Of a DNA stretch of 64,000 nucleotides, positions 53,378 through 61,999 are shown piece after piece; the first letter of the stretch is position 1, and the number at the start of each line of letters is the position of its first letter. The position numbers and the translations under genes were made by a program. The notes below the pieces were generated by a model, which ran no database searches, had not been told where the DNA came from, and was given only the letters and a program-made list of their open reading frames with translations. The stretch covers positions 227,959-291,958 of the forward strand of contig NZ_LR734877.1 in assembly GCF_900010725.2 (NCBI RefSeq). The letters are read 5' to 3'. Source of the stretch: Planktothrix serta PCC 8927. Its GTDB lineage: Bacteria > Cyanobacteriota > Cyanobacteriia > Cyanobacteriales > Microcoleaceae.

Positions 53378-54073
53378 ATGAAAATTAGAACAGATTCTCA
53401 AATTGATGAAGCTAGAATAGAATTAATTCCCTTAATTGATGTGGTGTTTTGTATTCTGACGTTCTTTATTTTGGCATCCCTACAATTAACTCGTCAACAG
53501 GCGATTAATGTGGATTTGCCAAAAGCAAGTACAGGGGAAACCCAAATGCAAAAAATGTTAATTGTGGGGATTGATCAAGCCGGACGAACCTATATTGAAC
53601 AACAACTGGTTAACCTCGATCAATTAGACCGAGCATTATTACGATTTCGTCGTTGGAATCCGAATGGATTAATTGTATTATATGCCCCGAAAGAAGCCCT
53701 TTATAATGATGTTGTTAGCATTTTAGACCGTTTAAGAGCCATTGGCGGCGAACGAGTCGCCCTCGCTACCTTACCCAGTTCTCAGGAAATTCAACCCCCC
53801 ACAAACCCTTTAAACCCCACCTTAACCCCTCCTAATCCCTCTAATCTTACCCCGCCTTTTGCCCCGACAACACCCAATTCCGGGGATACACTTCCCTCCA
53901 TTTCTCCGATTTCTCCCACCCTTCCTAACAGTCCTAACCGTCTTCCTTCACAGAATAGTCCGGTCTTAACCCCTTCAATTCCTGAACCTGATAACACTAA
54001 TCCTTTACTTCCTCAACTCCCTTCTTCTGATAATACTTTTCCCTCTGAAGGTGAAGGACAAAAAGGATTTTAA
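53378..54073 (+). CDS. exbD: ExbD/TolR-type protein with long Pro-rich tail
   Basis: 231 residues. One membrane helix (IELIPLIDVVFCILTFFILAS) with the conserved Asp (LIDVVF) that carries protons, then the periplasmic ExbD domain to about residue 135 (VSILDRLRAIGGERVALATLPS). The C-terminal 95 residues are unusual: very rich in Pro, Asn, Ser, Thr (PTNPLNPTLTPPNPSN...), perhaps spanning peptidoglycan like TonB. A hairpin at 54097 follows. No tonB is visible beside it. Confidence 0.9.
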   Translation: MKIRTDSQIDEARIELIPLIDVVFCILTFFILASLQLTRQQAINVDLPKASTGETQMQKMLIVGIDQAGRTYIEQQLVNLDQLDRALLRFRRWNPNGLIVLYAPKEALYNDVVSILDRLRAIGGERVALATLPSSQEIQPPTNPLNPTLTPPNPSNLTPPFAPTTPNSGDTLPSISPISPTLPNSPNRLPSQNSPVLTPSIPEPDNTNPLLPQLPSSDNTFPSEGEGQKGF

Positions 54074-54096
54074 AACCCACCATCAACCTACAAAAA

Positions 54097-54133
54097 AGAC
54101 CAGCGCAAAATTTAAGTTGCTGGTCTATATTTA
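54097..54133 (+). terminator. hairpin terminator after exbD
   Basis: AGACCAGC (54097-54104) pairs with GCTGGTCT (54119-54126); ATATTTATGG follows. A moderate terminator for the exbB-exbD unit. Confidence 0.6.
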
Positions 54134-54270
54134 TGGATACCGTTGTTGTTTTGATTTGAAGAAACCTAAACGCCGCGTTCTTCATCTGCCTGCGGGTAGA
54201 AATTTTCAAATCTCACATTAACTATTGTATCAAGAGTGACTCATTTTTTTTACAAAAATTCATTTTTATC

Positions 54271-54867
54271 TTATCCCCGATTAGCTTGTTGAATTTGTTG
54301 ATTGTACATCGAGCGTAACACACGCGCGGGATCAACCCAACGGCCACTATGTTTTAAACCCCAATGCAGGTGAGGGCCTGTTGTTCGTCCCGTCATCCCG
54401 ACTCTAGCAATTCTCGTCCCCGAAGGAATTTGTTGACCTTCCCAGAGTTGAATTCCGCCTGCTCGGTCAATAAAATAAGTCCCTTGACTGGTTTTTTCCA
54501 CGCTGCCTTGAACATGACAATAAATATGTTCCCATTGACCGGACTGAATTGCAATTCCCGTCCCACAACGGCCATCTTGCCAAACTTCTACCACTGTCCC
54601 TTGCCACCAGTTGCGAATATAACTGCCTTGAGGTGCTGCTAAATCTAAACCATAATGAAAACCTTCACCCCGATATCCAAAAGCAGAGGTATATTCTTGA
54701 AAGCTTTCCACAGGAAAGGATGCTCCTGACCAGTTTATACCCGTCGCCACTTCAGTATTTTGAGCTTTAGCGAACTGTTGTTTCCATCCCAGTCCCAGAA
54801 AACTTAGACCCATTAATCCTGCGAGTAAAACAAGTTTATGGGGACGCGATAATTTAGATTTTGCCAT
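54271..54867 (-). CDS. M23 family metallopeptidase
   Basis: 198 residues. A signal peptide-like start (KLVLLAGLMGLSFLGLGWKQQFAKA) suggests export. GYRGEGFHYGLDLAAPQG gives the His/Asp zinc ligands and TGPHLHWGLK the HxH motif of the LytM/M23 fold. Such enzymes cut peptidoglycan cross-links and may act on cell separation. No LysM or other domain. It reads toward the exbB-exbD unit. Confidence 0.9.
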   Translation of the reverse strand: MAKSKLSRPHKLVLLAGLMGLSFLGLGWKQQFAKAQNTEVATGINWSGASFPVESFQEYTSAFGYRGEGFHYGLDLAAPQGSYIRNWWQGTVVEVWQDGRCGTGIAIQSGQWEHIYCHVQGSVEKTSQGTYFIDRAGGIQLWEGQQIPSGTRIARVGMTGRTTGPHLHWGLKHSGRWVDPARVLRSMYNQQIQQANRG

Positions 54868-55032
54868 TCAGGTTTGACTCCTCGATCACCAAAAAGGGTT
54901 GTTAGTCGAATTTTTTATAACTTTTCAGTACAGAACACCCAGGCATCAGGGTGTATTGTACTCGATTTTGGTTAATTGTTAACCTGATCGACACCCAGCA
55001 CCCGATACCCAGTTTAAATGCCTAGCAATTAA

Positions 55033-55974
55033 TTAAGCATTGGCCCCTTTGCCAAAGAATTTTGGAGGTTCAGCTAAGGTATAAATTTCGGTTTCGGCTG
55101 CGATCGCAGCCCGCAGATGTTTAGGGACTTGTAACATTCCTAACATTGTTGTTCCATCAAACATCCGTAACCCTCCGACGGTTTGGTCTTGCAAAATTTG
55201 ATCCACCGTCTCCGGTTCAGGACGGGTATTAATCGGTTGGTTGGAAACGATAATAAAACTCCAAGGACTTCCGTAAGTTGAAATATAACTGGTATAGGAA
55301 TGAACATGGGGAAAAACCGTTTTCAGGGTATTCACCAGGCGGACGTGGAGTTTCATTTCATTGGGAGAAACGGGGCCAGCTTGAATTACCCCATAGCCAT
55401 CGGGAGTCAAAATTTGACGAATTTTTTCAAAATATTCTTTAGTGAAAAGTTTGAATGAGGGCCCATCTTCAATCGGATCGGATAAATCCGAAATCACAAT
55501 ATCCCATTTTTCTTGAGTCTGATCTAAAAAGTCGATGGCATCCCCGATAATTAGTTGTGTGCGCGGATCATCAAAGGCATTTTGGTGCATTTCTGGGAGA
55601 TGTTCTTTACAAGCTTCGACCACCTCCCCATCCAAGTCAATCATCGCTACACATTCAATAGTTTTCCAGCGTAATACCTCCCGAATGGTCGCGCCTTCTC
55701 CCCCACCCAAAACCGCAACTTTTTGGGGAGAACCATGATAAACCGAGGCGACATGGACTAAGGGTTCGTGGTAGAGAAATTCATCTCCAGTACAAGATTG
55801 CCATTTCCCATCAAGAACTAAGGCTTTTCCGTAAGCGCCTGTTTCGACGACATACATATCTTGATAAGGCGTTTTTTTATAGGCTAATACTTTGGTAATT
55901 CCATGAACATAAATATCCCAAGGTGTGATATACTCACTCACCCAAAAATCGGCTTGGAGTTCGCTACCCGACAT
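55033..55974 (-). CDS. speE: spermidine synthase-like aminopropyltransferase
   Basis: 313 residues from ATG 55974 (MSGSELQADF), preceded by AGGAGA; the longer open frame to 56037 is less likely. KTPYQDMYVVETGAYGKALVLDGKWQSCTGDEFLYHEPLVH, VLGGGEGATIREVLRW, VEACKEHLPEMHQNAFDDPR and DVIISDLSDPI-like IVISDLSDPI carry the decarboxylated-SAM and putrescine site (Asp pair) of SpeE. It makes spermidine; substrate variants (thermospermine or spermine-type) cannot be excluded. Confidence 0.9.
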   Translation of the reverse strand: MSGSELQADFWVSEYITPWDIYVHGITKVLAYKKTPYQDMYVVETGAYGKALVLDGKWQSCTGDEFLYHEPLVHVASVYHGSPQKVAVLGGGEGATIREVLRWKTIECVAMIDLDGEVVEACKEHLPEMHQNAFDDPRTQLIIGDAIDFLDQTQEKWDIVISDLSDPIEDGPSFKLFTKEYFEKIRQILTPDGYGVIQAGPVSPNEMKLHVRLVNTLKTVFPHVHSYTSYISTYGSPWSFIIVSNQPINTRPEPETVDQILQDQTVGGLRMFDGTTMLGMLQVPKHLRAAIAAETEIYTLAEPPKFFGKGANA

Positions 55975-56645
55975 AATCACTTCTCCTACAAATATACAGA
56001 TCCAATGTTCCAGGGTAGAACATTCTGTACTGATCACAAAATGTTATCCGATTTTAAGCACACACAACCCTTAAACCGTTCTGCTTTAACTGTTTTAATT
56101 TTAAATTAAAAAAAATTTAATCATAGATTAATAAAAGGTTAAAAATCGGTCATTTTTATTCCTAAGCGGATAGCGGTTTAAACTTTATCACCTCAAATGT
56201 CTGATCGTCGATACCCGACACCCAAAAACCATCTTCACCTTGCAGTAGAAAGGGGTCAGAGGGTATAAATTTTAACTCACGATTTTAATCTGGAGTTCTA
56301 CCCTGCTCCGTTTTGTTTGTCAACTCTGTTTTGTCCTAGAAAAATGATAGGAGGGATCGTCAGTTTTTCTGGGGTTTGAAAAGTTTTTATAGAAGTAAAA
56401 TAATGGAGTTGACAAAATCTCTATCTTCAGAAAGATGACTTGATTTATACTAGGACTTAGTGAAACAACCTCTATTGATAAAACAGAACGAGTTGAAATG
56501 CAATTCTCAGGAGTTGATTACACTTTTCAGTAATAGGAATAAATTACCTCTGTTGAATAAGTCTAAACTTTCCTTAATTTTTAGACAATCATGAACATAA
56601 TGCTGCATACTAAAAAATGACAAACAAATTCTGCCTGACTGCCTA
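55975..56645. other. intergenic, no gene seen
   Basis: About 670 bases between divergent genes. AT-rich with no clear hairpin, repeat array or RNA gene. It includes the speE promoter and that of the methyltransferase. No feature could be supported beyond that. Confidence 0.45.
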
Positions 56646-57449
56646 ATGAACACTAAGACCGTAAACTATGCTCCTATGGCTCCTGTGCCCCATTGGGATG
56701 CAAAACTCTACGACAGTCATCATAGCTTTGTCTCTAACTTAGCGGTGGATCTCTTGGAATTGCTTGATCCCCGTGCAGGAGAACACATCCTCGATCTCGG
56801 TTGTGGCACAGGTCATCTGAGTTACAAAATTACAAATACTGGGGCTGAAGTTATCGGAATTGACAAAGCCTCAACCCAGATTAAACGAGCCAATCAAACT
56901 TACCCCAATCTAAATTTATGGGTGGCGGATGGATCGAACTTAGTCTGGACTGAACAGTTTGATGCAGTTTTCTCCAACGCGGTTTTACATTGGATTCAAC
57001 AACCTGAAAAAGTCATCGCTGGGGTTTGGCGAGCATTGAAACCAGGAGGGCGTTTTGTTGCAGAATTTGGAGGAAAGGGGAATGTTGATACAATTATTAC
57101 GGCAATTTATGCGGCTTTAGATGCAGCCGGATACCCGGAAAACAAAACGCTGAATCCTTGGTATTTTCCCAGTATTTCTGAATATGGAACGCTCTTAGAA
57201 GCAACAGGATTTCAGTTAAAGTTGGCAACTTTGATGGAGCGTCCCACCCCATTAAATGATAGCGAAAAAGGGTTAAGACATTGGCTGAGAATGTTTGCAG
57301 ATAGCTTTTTTCAGGGAATTCCGGCATCGGAACAACTGCATATTATTACTGATATCGAAACGCATTTGCGCCCCAAATTATTCAAGAATGGGACATGGAT
57401 TGCTGACTATAAGCGGATTCGGATTGTAGCCACTAAAATTAAGGATTGA
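56646..57449 (+). CDS. class I SAM-dependent methyltransferase
   Basis: 267 residues. ILDLGCGTGHLSYKI is the SAM motif I, VIGIDKASTQI motif II, and NAVLHWIQQPEKVIAGVWRALKPGGRFVAEFGGKGN the motif V/VI region. The pattern resembles trans-aconitate methyltransferase-like and ubiquinone-type enzymes of the Methyltransf_11/25 group. Substrate unknown. No operon partner. Confidence 0.87.
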   Translation: MNTKTVNYAPMAPVPHWDAKLYDSHHSFVSNLAVDLLELLDPRAGEHILDLGCGTGHLSYKITNTGAEVIGIDKASTQIKRANQTYPNLNLWVADGSNLVWTEQFDAVFSNAVLHWIQQPEKVIAGVWRALKPGGRFVAEFGGKGNVDTIITAIYAALDAAGYPENKTLNPWYFPSISEYGTLLEATGFQLKLATLMERPTPLNDSEKGLRHWLRMFADSFFQGIPASEQLHIITDIETHLRPKLFKNGTWIADYKRIRIVATKIKD

Positions 57450-57609
57450 ACCCAATATCTAATGGAAAAGGGGGAATTGAGTTGAGTGTTTCCCCCTTCT
57501 GATCCCTTGAATTTTTAGAACTGATTAATATGCGGCTATTCTGGAAAATCCGGCAAAATCCAGGTAGGAAGTGGCGTTCTTTTCTTCAGTCAACAGTCAA
57601 CAGTTAACA

Positions 57610-58023
57610 ATGAATAATTTTATACAACGTTTAAAAAATTTACCCTGGTCATCTTTATTGCAAAGTGTCGCCCTGACTTATTTAATTGTTGCGATCGCAG
57701 AAATTCTGATGATTTGGGGAATTACTCAATCAAAAGCTTTGCAAAAAATGATGGCAATTTTATATGCCCCTCCCTTGGGGTTGTTAATTTTATTCGGTGT
57801 GGGTGTTGGGGTAGGAGCTTTGGTAATTTATTTAATCGAAATTCGTCCTTCTAAAGTTTTCCTCAATACAACTTGTATTTGGGTACTTTTCCCTTGCTTA
57901 TTAGTAACTTTATTTATCTATAAATCCATCTTCCCGCCCGTTCTTTTATTAAGTACATCTCAAATCACGATTATGGGAATTTTAATTGGTTTGTTTTGGA
58001 AAGGAAGACCCTACTGGCGATAA
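57610..58023 (+). CDS. small membrane protein, unknown
   Basis: 137 residues from ATG 57610 (MNNFIQRLKN); the frame begins earlier with a GTG in a CAACAGT repeat. Four hydrophobic segments (ALTYLIVAIAEILMIWGI, LGLLILFGVGVGVGALVIYLI, WVLFPCLLVTLFIYKSIF, TIMGILIGLFW) suggest a polytopic inner-membrane protein. No family recognised. It nearly abuts the convergent gene at 58032. Confidence 0.6.
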   Translation: MNNFIQRLKNLPWSSLLQSVALTYLIVAIAEILMIWGITQSKALQKMMAILYAPPLGLLILFGVGVGVGALVIYLIEIRPSKVFLNTTCIWVLFPCLLVTLFIYKSIFPPVLLLSTSQITIMGILIGLFWKGRPYWR

Positions 58024-58031
58024 TTCTTTGA

Positions 58032-58721
58032 TTACTCTCCCACAATTCTTAATCCTTCTCGATAATGAGCGATCGCTGTAATCACAGCAATGGCAAAATA
58101 AAATAGCCGAATTCCCCAAAAACAAATTCCCATAATTAAGGTAATTAAAGTTGGGGGAATTCCACTCACCCGAACAAATTTAGAGTTAACTTGTTTCTCT
58201 AAACGTTCTAATTCCTGCATTTGAACTTGTCGCGTCGGAATCATGGGAAATCGTCCGGTATATAAATAAAAACCGAAGATCCCCTCCTGATTAATCCGGC
58301 GTTTTAGAAAGGTATCCGCAACCATTTTTGCTTGAGAAACCGGGATTTCATCATCATGAGCAATATCCTCCACCCAAAGATTGTATTTCACAATTTGAGG
58401 AACAGCTAAAATAATCGGGATTAAAATAATCAGAAAAAATGTACTAATTTTTCGCGCATTTTGAATGGGTAATAAACGGGTTGCTAATCCTAATCCCATA
58501 CCCACAATCGCAAATACCAAAATATTAAGTAAATCAATAATTTCTAAACCCCGAAGCAAATCACCAAACATGAAAATGGGGTAAATAAATTGATGGGCGA
58601 GTTTCAGGACTAAAACCTTGATGGTAATCGCTACAACCGCGAGAACGACTACACAGGAGACAAACATGAAGGCGCATAAGATATAAACCGTAATGCGCTT
58701 CAGCAGTTTGAAAAACTTCAT
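58032..58721 (-). CDS. membrane protein, unknown
   Basis: 229 residues. Hydrophobic segments near 8-37 (VYILCAFMFVSCVVVLAVVAITI), 55-85 (IDLLNILVFAIVGMGLGLATRLL), 92-110 (FFLIILIPIILAVPQIV) and 185-215 (LITLIMGICFWGIRLFYFAIAVITA), separated by one soluble loop (VEDIAHDDEIPVSQAKMVADTFLKRR). Unknown family. Same strand and 16 bases after the TlyA-type gene, so they may be cotranscribed. Confidence 0.6.
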   Translation of the reverse strand: MKFFKLLKRITVYILCAFMFVSCVVVLAVVAITIKVLVLKLAHQFIYPIFMFGDLLRGLEIIDLLNILVFAIVGMGLGLATRLLPIQNARKISTFFLIILIPIILAVPQIVKYNLWVEDIAHDDEIPVSQAKMVADTFLKRRINQEGIFGFYLYTGRFPMIPTRQVQMQELERLEKQVNSKFVRVSGIPPTLITLIMGICFWGIRLFYFAIAVITAIAHYREGLRIVGE

Positions 58722-58737
58722 TGAACCGATTTATGAA

Positions 58738-59586
58738 TTAGGGTTGAGAGGGGGATTGAGTTAGGTTTTGTTGGGCTAGTTGGGTGATTTGGGCGATCGC
58801 CATTTCTGAAGGAAGGGGTTGACCTTCCGGGTGTAACCACAACAGGTACTCAATATTCCCTGCTGGGCCTTGAATCGGCGACCACGTTAAACCTCGATAT
58901 TGCCATCCTAATGTTAGGGCAGCACAACCTACTTGAAAGATAGCATGGGCTTGATCGCCAGCATCTCGGACAACGCCTTTTTTGCCCACCTTTTCTTTGC
59001 CCACTTCAAATTGAGGTTTTACTAACAGTACCACTTCTCGATTCGGCTTTAACAGTTGCCACAACGGGGACAAAATTTTGGTTAAGGAAATAAATGATAC
59101 ATCTACAACGGCAAACTCCGCATAAGCTTCTGGAGGTGTATCCGATTCAATGGCTAAATCTCCGTACAATTGACTAGGGGTTAAATAGCGCAGATTTGTG
59201 CGTTCTTTCAAACGGACTCTGGGATCATTTCTGATTCCCCAGTCACATTGTCCATAACCGACATCAACGCCATAAACTTGTTTCGCCCCCGCTTGTAATA
59301 AACAATCGGTAAACCCCCCCGTGGAAATTCCCCCATCCAGACAAATGCGATCGCGCACATCAATATTAAATTCTGCCAGGGCTTTAGCCAGTTTTTCTCC
59401 TCCTCTGGAGACAAAACGCGATCGCTGTTTAACTTGAATCTCGGCTTCTGTATTAACTTCTGTTCCCGGTTTATCAATTACCTGTCGATTGACTAAAACT
59501 GATCCCGCCCGGATAAAGCGTTGAGCTTGTTGGCGAGACTCACATAAATTGCGATCTACTAATAAAGTATCGAGTCGTTGTTTCAC
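58738..59586 (-). CDS. tlyA: TlyA-type 16S/23S rRNA 2'-O-methyltransferase
   Basis: 282 residues from GTG 59586 (codons then KQRLDTLLVDRNL). N-terminal S4 RNA-binding domain (RLDTLLVDRNLCESRQQAQRFIRAGSVLVN); then an FtsJ-like SAM domain (ICLDGGISTGGFTDCLLQAGAKQVYGVDVGYGQ, AVVDVSFISLTKIL, LLVKPQFEVG, VVRDAGDQAHA). The open frame runs further upstream, but that part is encoded by a GGGAACA heptamer array and gives Leu/Phe/Pro/Cys/Ser repeats, so it is probably not translated. Length then fits the family. TlyA methylates 16S C1409 and 23S C1920. Confidence 0.88.
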   Translation of the reverse strand: MKQRLDTLLVDRNLCESRQQAQRFIRAGSVLVNRQVIDKPGTEVNTEAEIQVKQRSRFVSRGGEKLAKALAEFNIDVRDRICLDGGISTGGFTDCLLQAGAKQVYGVDVGYGQCDWGIRNDPRVRLKERTNLRYLTPSQLYGDLAIESDTPPEAYAEFAVVDVSFISLTKILSPLWQLLKPNREVVLLVKPQFEVGKEKVGKKGVVRDAGDQAHAIFQVGCAALTLGWQYRGLTWSPIQGPAGNIEYLLWLHPEGQPLPSEMAIAQITQLAQQNLTQSPSQP

Positions 59587-59599
59587 GCTTGGTTTTAGA

Positions 59600-59689
59600 A
59601 CAGGGAACAGGGAACAGGGAACAGGGAACAGGGAACAGGGAATAGGAGGGAATAGGGAATAGGAGGGAATAGGGAATAGGAGGGAATAG
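59600..59689. repeat. GGGAACA/GGGAATA heptamer array next to the tlyA start
   Basis: About six GGGAACA units and then GGGAATA/GGAGGGAATA variants. It begins 14 bases upstream of the chosen tlyA start codon, in the place of the leader or promoter. Confidence 0.9.
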
Positions 59690-60171
59690 AAAAAAGTTAT
59701 TACCCACCCGATCAAGTATTTGTAGCAAACATTAAAGGATGGAATATTACTATCCAATTTTACGATTTGACGCTGTGATCGCTATCACTTGATTTGTTGA
59801 GATTAATCTCAATTAAACCGTAAAAATATCACTGTTTATAATTAAAATCCAGAGGTTAATGGAGTTAAAGGTTGTGTTAGATTAAACAGGAGAAACCCCT
59901 AACTTTTAGTTAGGCTGGTCAACTATTATGTCATGTGAGGCATAAAGCCCCGCCACTTCAGTACGGGGTGCTGACATTATTTATCCAAATGGCACAGTAG
60001 AAATGACGACAACAGAAAATATCCATCATAACCCGACTCAACACAATCTGAAAACCTGTGTAGTTTGGGGCCGATTTGAAGAATTCTAATTTTCCGTCCT
60101 AGACAATAGGAAATGAATTAAGGCGATGCTCCTAAGAGTGAAATGCGATCGCCCTATATCTATGTGAACTA
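59690..60171. other. intergenic with an IS605-like stem and a possible broken gene start
   Basis: GCCCCG-CCACTTCAGTA-CGGGG near 59948-59974 forms a stem typical of IS200/IS605 ends. From ATG 60002 a 28-codon frame (MTTTENIHHNPTQHNLKTC...) stops just before the tnpB element and could be the 5' remnant of a gene split by it. Nothing else seen. Confidence 0.4.
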
Positions 60172-60199
60172 CCCACACTTCTCTACGAGTAAGTGTGGG
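60172..60199. repeat. perfect 9-bp hairpin, right end of the tnpB element
   Basis: CCCACACTT (60172-60180) and AAGTGTGGG (60191-60199) flank CTCTACGAGT. It overlaps the tnpB stop codon. In IS200/IS605-type elements the right end plus the 3' part of tnpB give the omega RNA, so this may be its hairpin. Confidence 0.65.
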
Positions 60200-61052
60200 C
60201 TTCTGATTTCTCAGCCCGATGCCCTTTCACCGTTCGGCTGAGGCTCACGGCTGAAGCCTTGCGGTTATCCGGTCTTACACAGGCTCTATCAGCAGAGACG
60301 GGGTTCCCTCCGCCTTTATTCTTAATTCTGATCCCCTCATTCCTGATGTTAAGCGCAGCGTTACCGTCACGGTCATGATGAGTATTGCAATTTGGACAAT
60401 CCCATTCTCTGATATTCAGAGGTAGCACATCCACTATATGACCACAACTCGAACAAGTTTTGGAACTGGGGAAGAAGCGATGAATCTCTATAAGTTCACC
60501 GTCTTTTTGTTGAAGTTTGTAGTCTATAAAATTAACAAAGATTCCCCATCCCACATCAGATATTGATTTTGATAGCTTCCGGTTCTTAACCATCCCCTTA
60601 ACGTTGAGGTTTTCAACGACAATAATTTGGCTTTCATCTACCAAATTTCTTGATAATTTATGCAAGAAATCTTGGCGGGAATTGGCGATTTTCTCATGAA
60701 CCTTAGCTACAATTTTTCTAAATTTCTCCCTGGATTTACTTCCTTTGTTTTTTCGAGAGAGTTTTTTCTGTTTTCGGGCTAGATTTTTCTGGTGACGATA
60801 TAAATGTTTAGGGTTAGTATATTTAGTTGCGCTATCTCCGTCATGAACAATTGCAAAATCTTTTAACCCCAGATCAATAGGGAGCATTCCTTTGTAAGTT
60901 ACCAACTTTAAGCTTTTTCCTGTTTCTTGATAGTGCTGAATACAGGCATTTAAGGCAAAGTTCCAATACCACCTTGCACAACCAAATGACTTAGCTAATG
61001 CTAATTCCTGTTCGGATGTCGGGTAGAGTCTAACCTTTACTGCCTTAAGCAC
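60183..61052 (-). pseudogene. internally deleted tnpB (IS200/IS605-type)
   Basis: 289 codons against about 400 in a whole TnpB. The N-terminus (KAVKVRLYPTSEQELALAKSFGCARWYWNFALNA...LKLVTYKG) jumps straight to MLPIDLGLKDFAIVHDG, so about 110 residues of the wedge and recognition lobe are missing. The RuvC residues (Asp in IDLGLKDF, Glu in IIVVENLNVKGM, Asp in HDRDGNAALNI) and the zinc finger (CSSCG, CPNC) are kept. It ends within the right-end hairpin. It is probably inactive as a nuclease, though still translated in frame. Confidence 0.85.
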
Positions 61053-61314
61053 TTTAAATCACCTCCTTTTTTTAATGATCACCAATTATTGAACATTCTA
61101 GTCCCTGACCGCAATTCATCCCACGCTGCCCTAACGGGTCAGACGTGGGGCACTCTTTGCGGAAGAAGCTAAAATCTAAAAATGGCATCACCCCAGAAAC
61201 CCTTAACCAACAAAAAACTGAGGTTAATCTAATAGTCGGGGTTGCCGAGATGAGTTTGCCAAAAAGGAATCAGCGTTCGTGAATGCAATCGCTTGAAAAA
61301 AATTGAGTAAAGGA
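61053..61314. other. left end of the tnpB element and 3' remnant of a gene
   Basis: CCCACG (61120) and CGTGGG (61144) form the left-end stem. From about 61157 an open frame on the plus strand (ends ...PETLNQQKTEVNLIVGVAEMSLPKRNQRS, stop near 61281) reads like the C-terminus of a protein and may be the right half of the gene broken by the element (see 60002). This is weak evidence. Confidence 0.35.
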
Positions 61315-61824
61315 TTAAATATCCTGTTCACCCAATTCCCGAATTAAATGATCAAAAGGCTGTTCTAAATAGTCTCCGGTAGGGAGTCCGGCGGCGGCAA
61401 CCTGTTCAGCGACTAAATCTTTGAGAATACCGATACCAGCAACGGTAGGGCCAACAGGAACATTTAAAGAATTGTAAGTTTCGCGTAACCCTTGGAGTAC
61501 CCGTTCATCTAAAACATCCATATCGCCTGCCACCAAAGCATAGCTGGCATAACGCAGATAATAGTCCATATCGCGTAAACAGGCTGCATAACGACGGGTG
61601 GTGTAAGCATAACCACCGGGACGAATCAACTCAGGGACTTGACTGAACAAATCAGAACCCGCTTGTTTGACCAAAGCCGCTGCGTTGCTATTAATCACAG
61701 CAGCCGCTTGCACTCGTACCGTACCGGTTGAAAAATAGGACTTGAGTTGATCGAGAGCATCCCGATCTAAATACCGACCCGTTCTGTCGTAATTTTTTAT
61801 TAAGCTTGTAACGGCATCTCGCAT
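61315..61824 (-). CDS. apcF: allophycocyanin beta-18 type subunit
   Basis: 169 residues, the full length. MRDAVTSLIKNYDRTGRYLD, NSNAAALVKQAG and the chromophore Cys82 in RRYAACLRDMDYYLRYA fit ApcF, the minor beta subunit near the terminal emitter of the phycobilisome core. Its GPTVAGIGILKDL C-terminus separates it from ApcB. Residue 72, where most beta subunits carry the N-methylated Asn (PGGN), is Tyr here (PGGY). Divergent from glnA with 175 bases between. Confidence 0.92.
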   Translation of the reverse strand: MRDAVTSLIKNYDRTGRYLDRDALDQLKSYFSTGTVRVQAAAVINSNAAALVKQAGSDLFSQVPELIRPGGYAYTTRRYAACLRDMDYYLRYASYALVAGDMDVLDERVLQGLRETYNSLNVPVGPTVAGIGILKDLVAEQVAAAGLPTGDYLEQPFDHLIRELGEQDI

Positions 61825-61883
61825 GATGGCTATCTCCTTTATAATATCATTTCAATTATTCTGAAGCCGCGACGTGCTGTATT

Positions 61884-61926
61884 GTAGCACTCAATACAAA
61901 ACTTAATCAATCTGAGTCACTATGAT
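61884..61926 (+). promoter_or_regulatory. NtcA-activated glnA promoter
   Basis: GTA-GCACTCAA-TAC (61884-61897) is a perfect GTAN8TAC NtcA box. TATGAT (61921-61926) lies 23 bases downstream as the -10. This is the class II NtcA-activated arrangement known for glnA of cyanobacteria, so expression should rise under nitrogen limitation with 2-oxoglutarate. An AGGAG-like site (GAGGAG near 61984) precedes the start codon. Confidence 0.88.
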
Positions 61927-61999
61927 CAGCCAGATGCTTTGTCAGCCCAACGGCCAAGCCTTTCAGAGATAATCAAGATTTTTGAGGAGATATTCATTC

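Noticed and set aside
57571-57609. GTG start adding 13 residues to the membrane protein at 57610
   Set aside because: The added part is encoded by CAACAGT repeat DNA (SVNSQQLT), so the ATG at 57610 is preferred.
58738-59757. Longer TlyA start with a hydrophobic N-terminus
   Set aside because: The extra 57 residues are a translation of a heptamer array and would be unlike any TlyA N-terminus. The GTG at 59586 gives the normal length.
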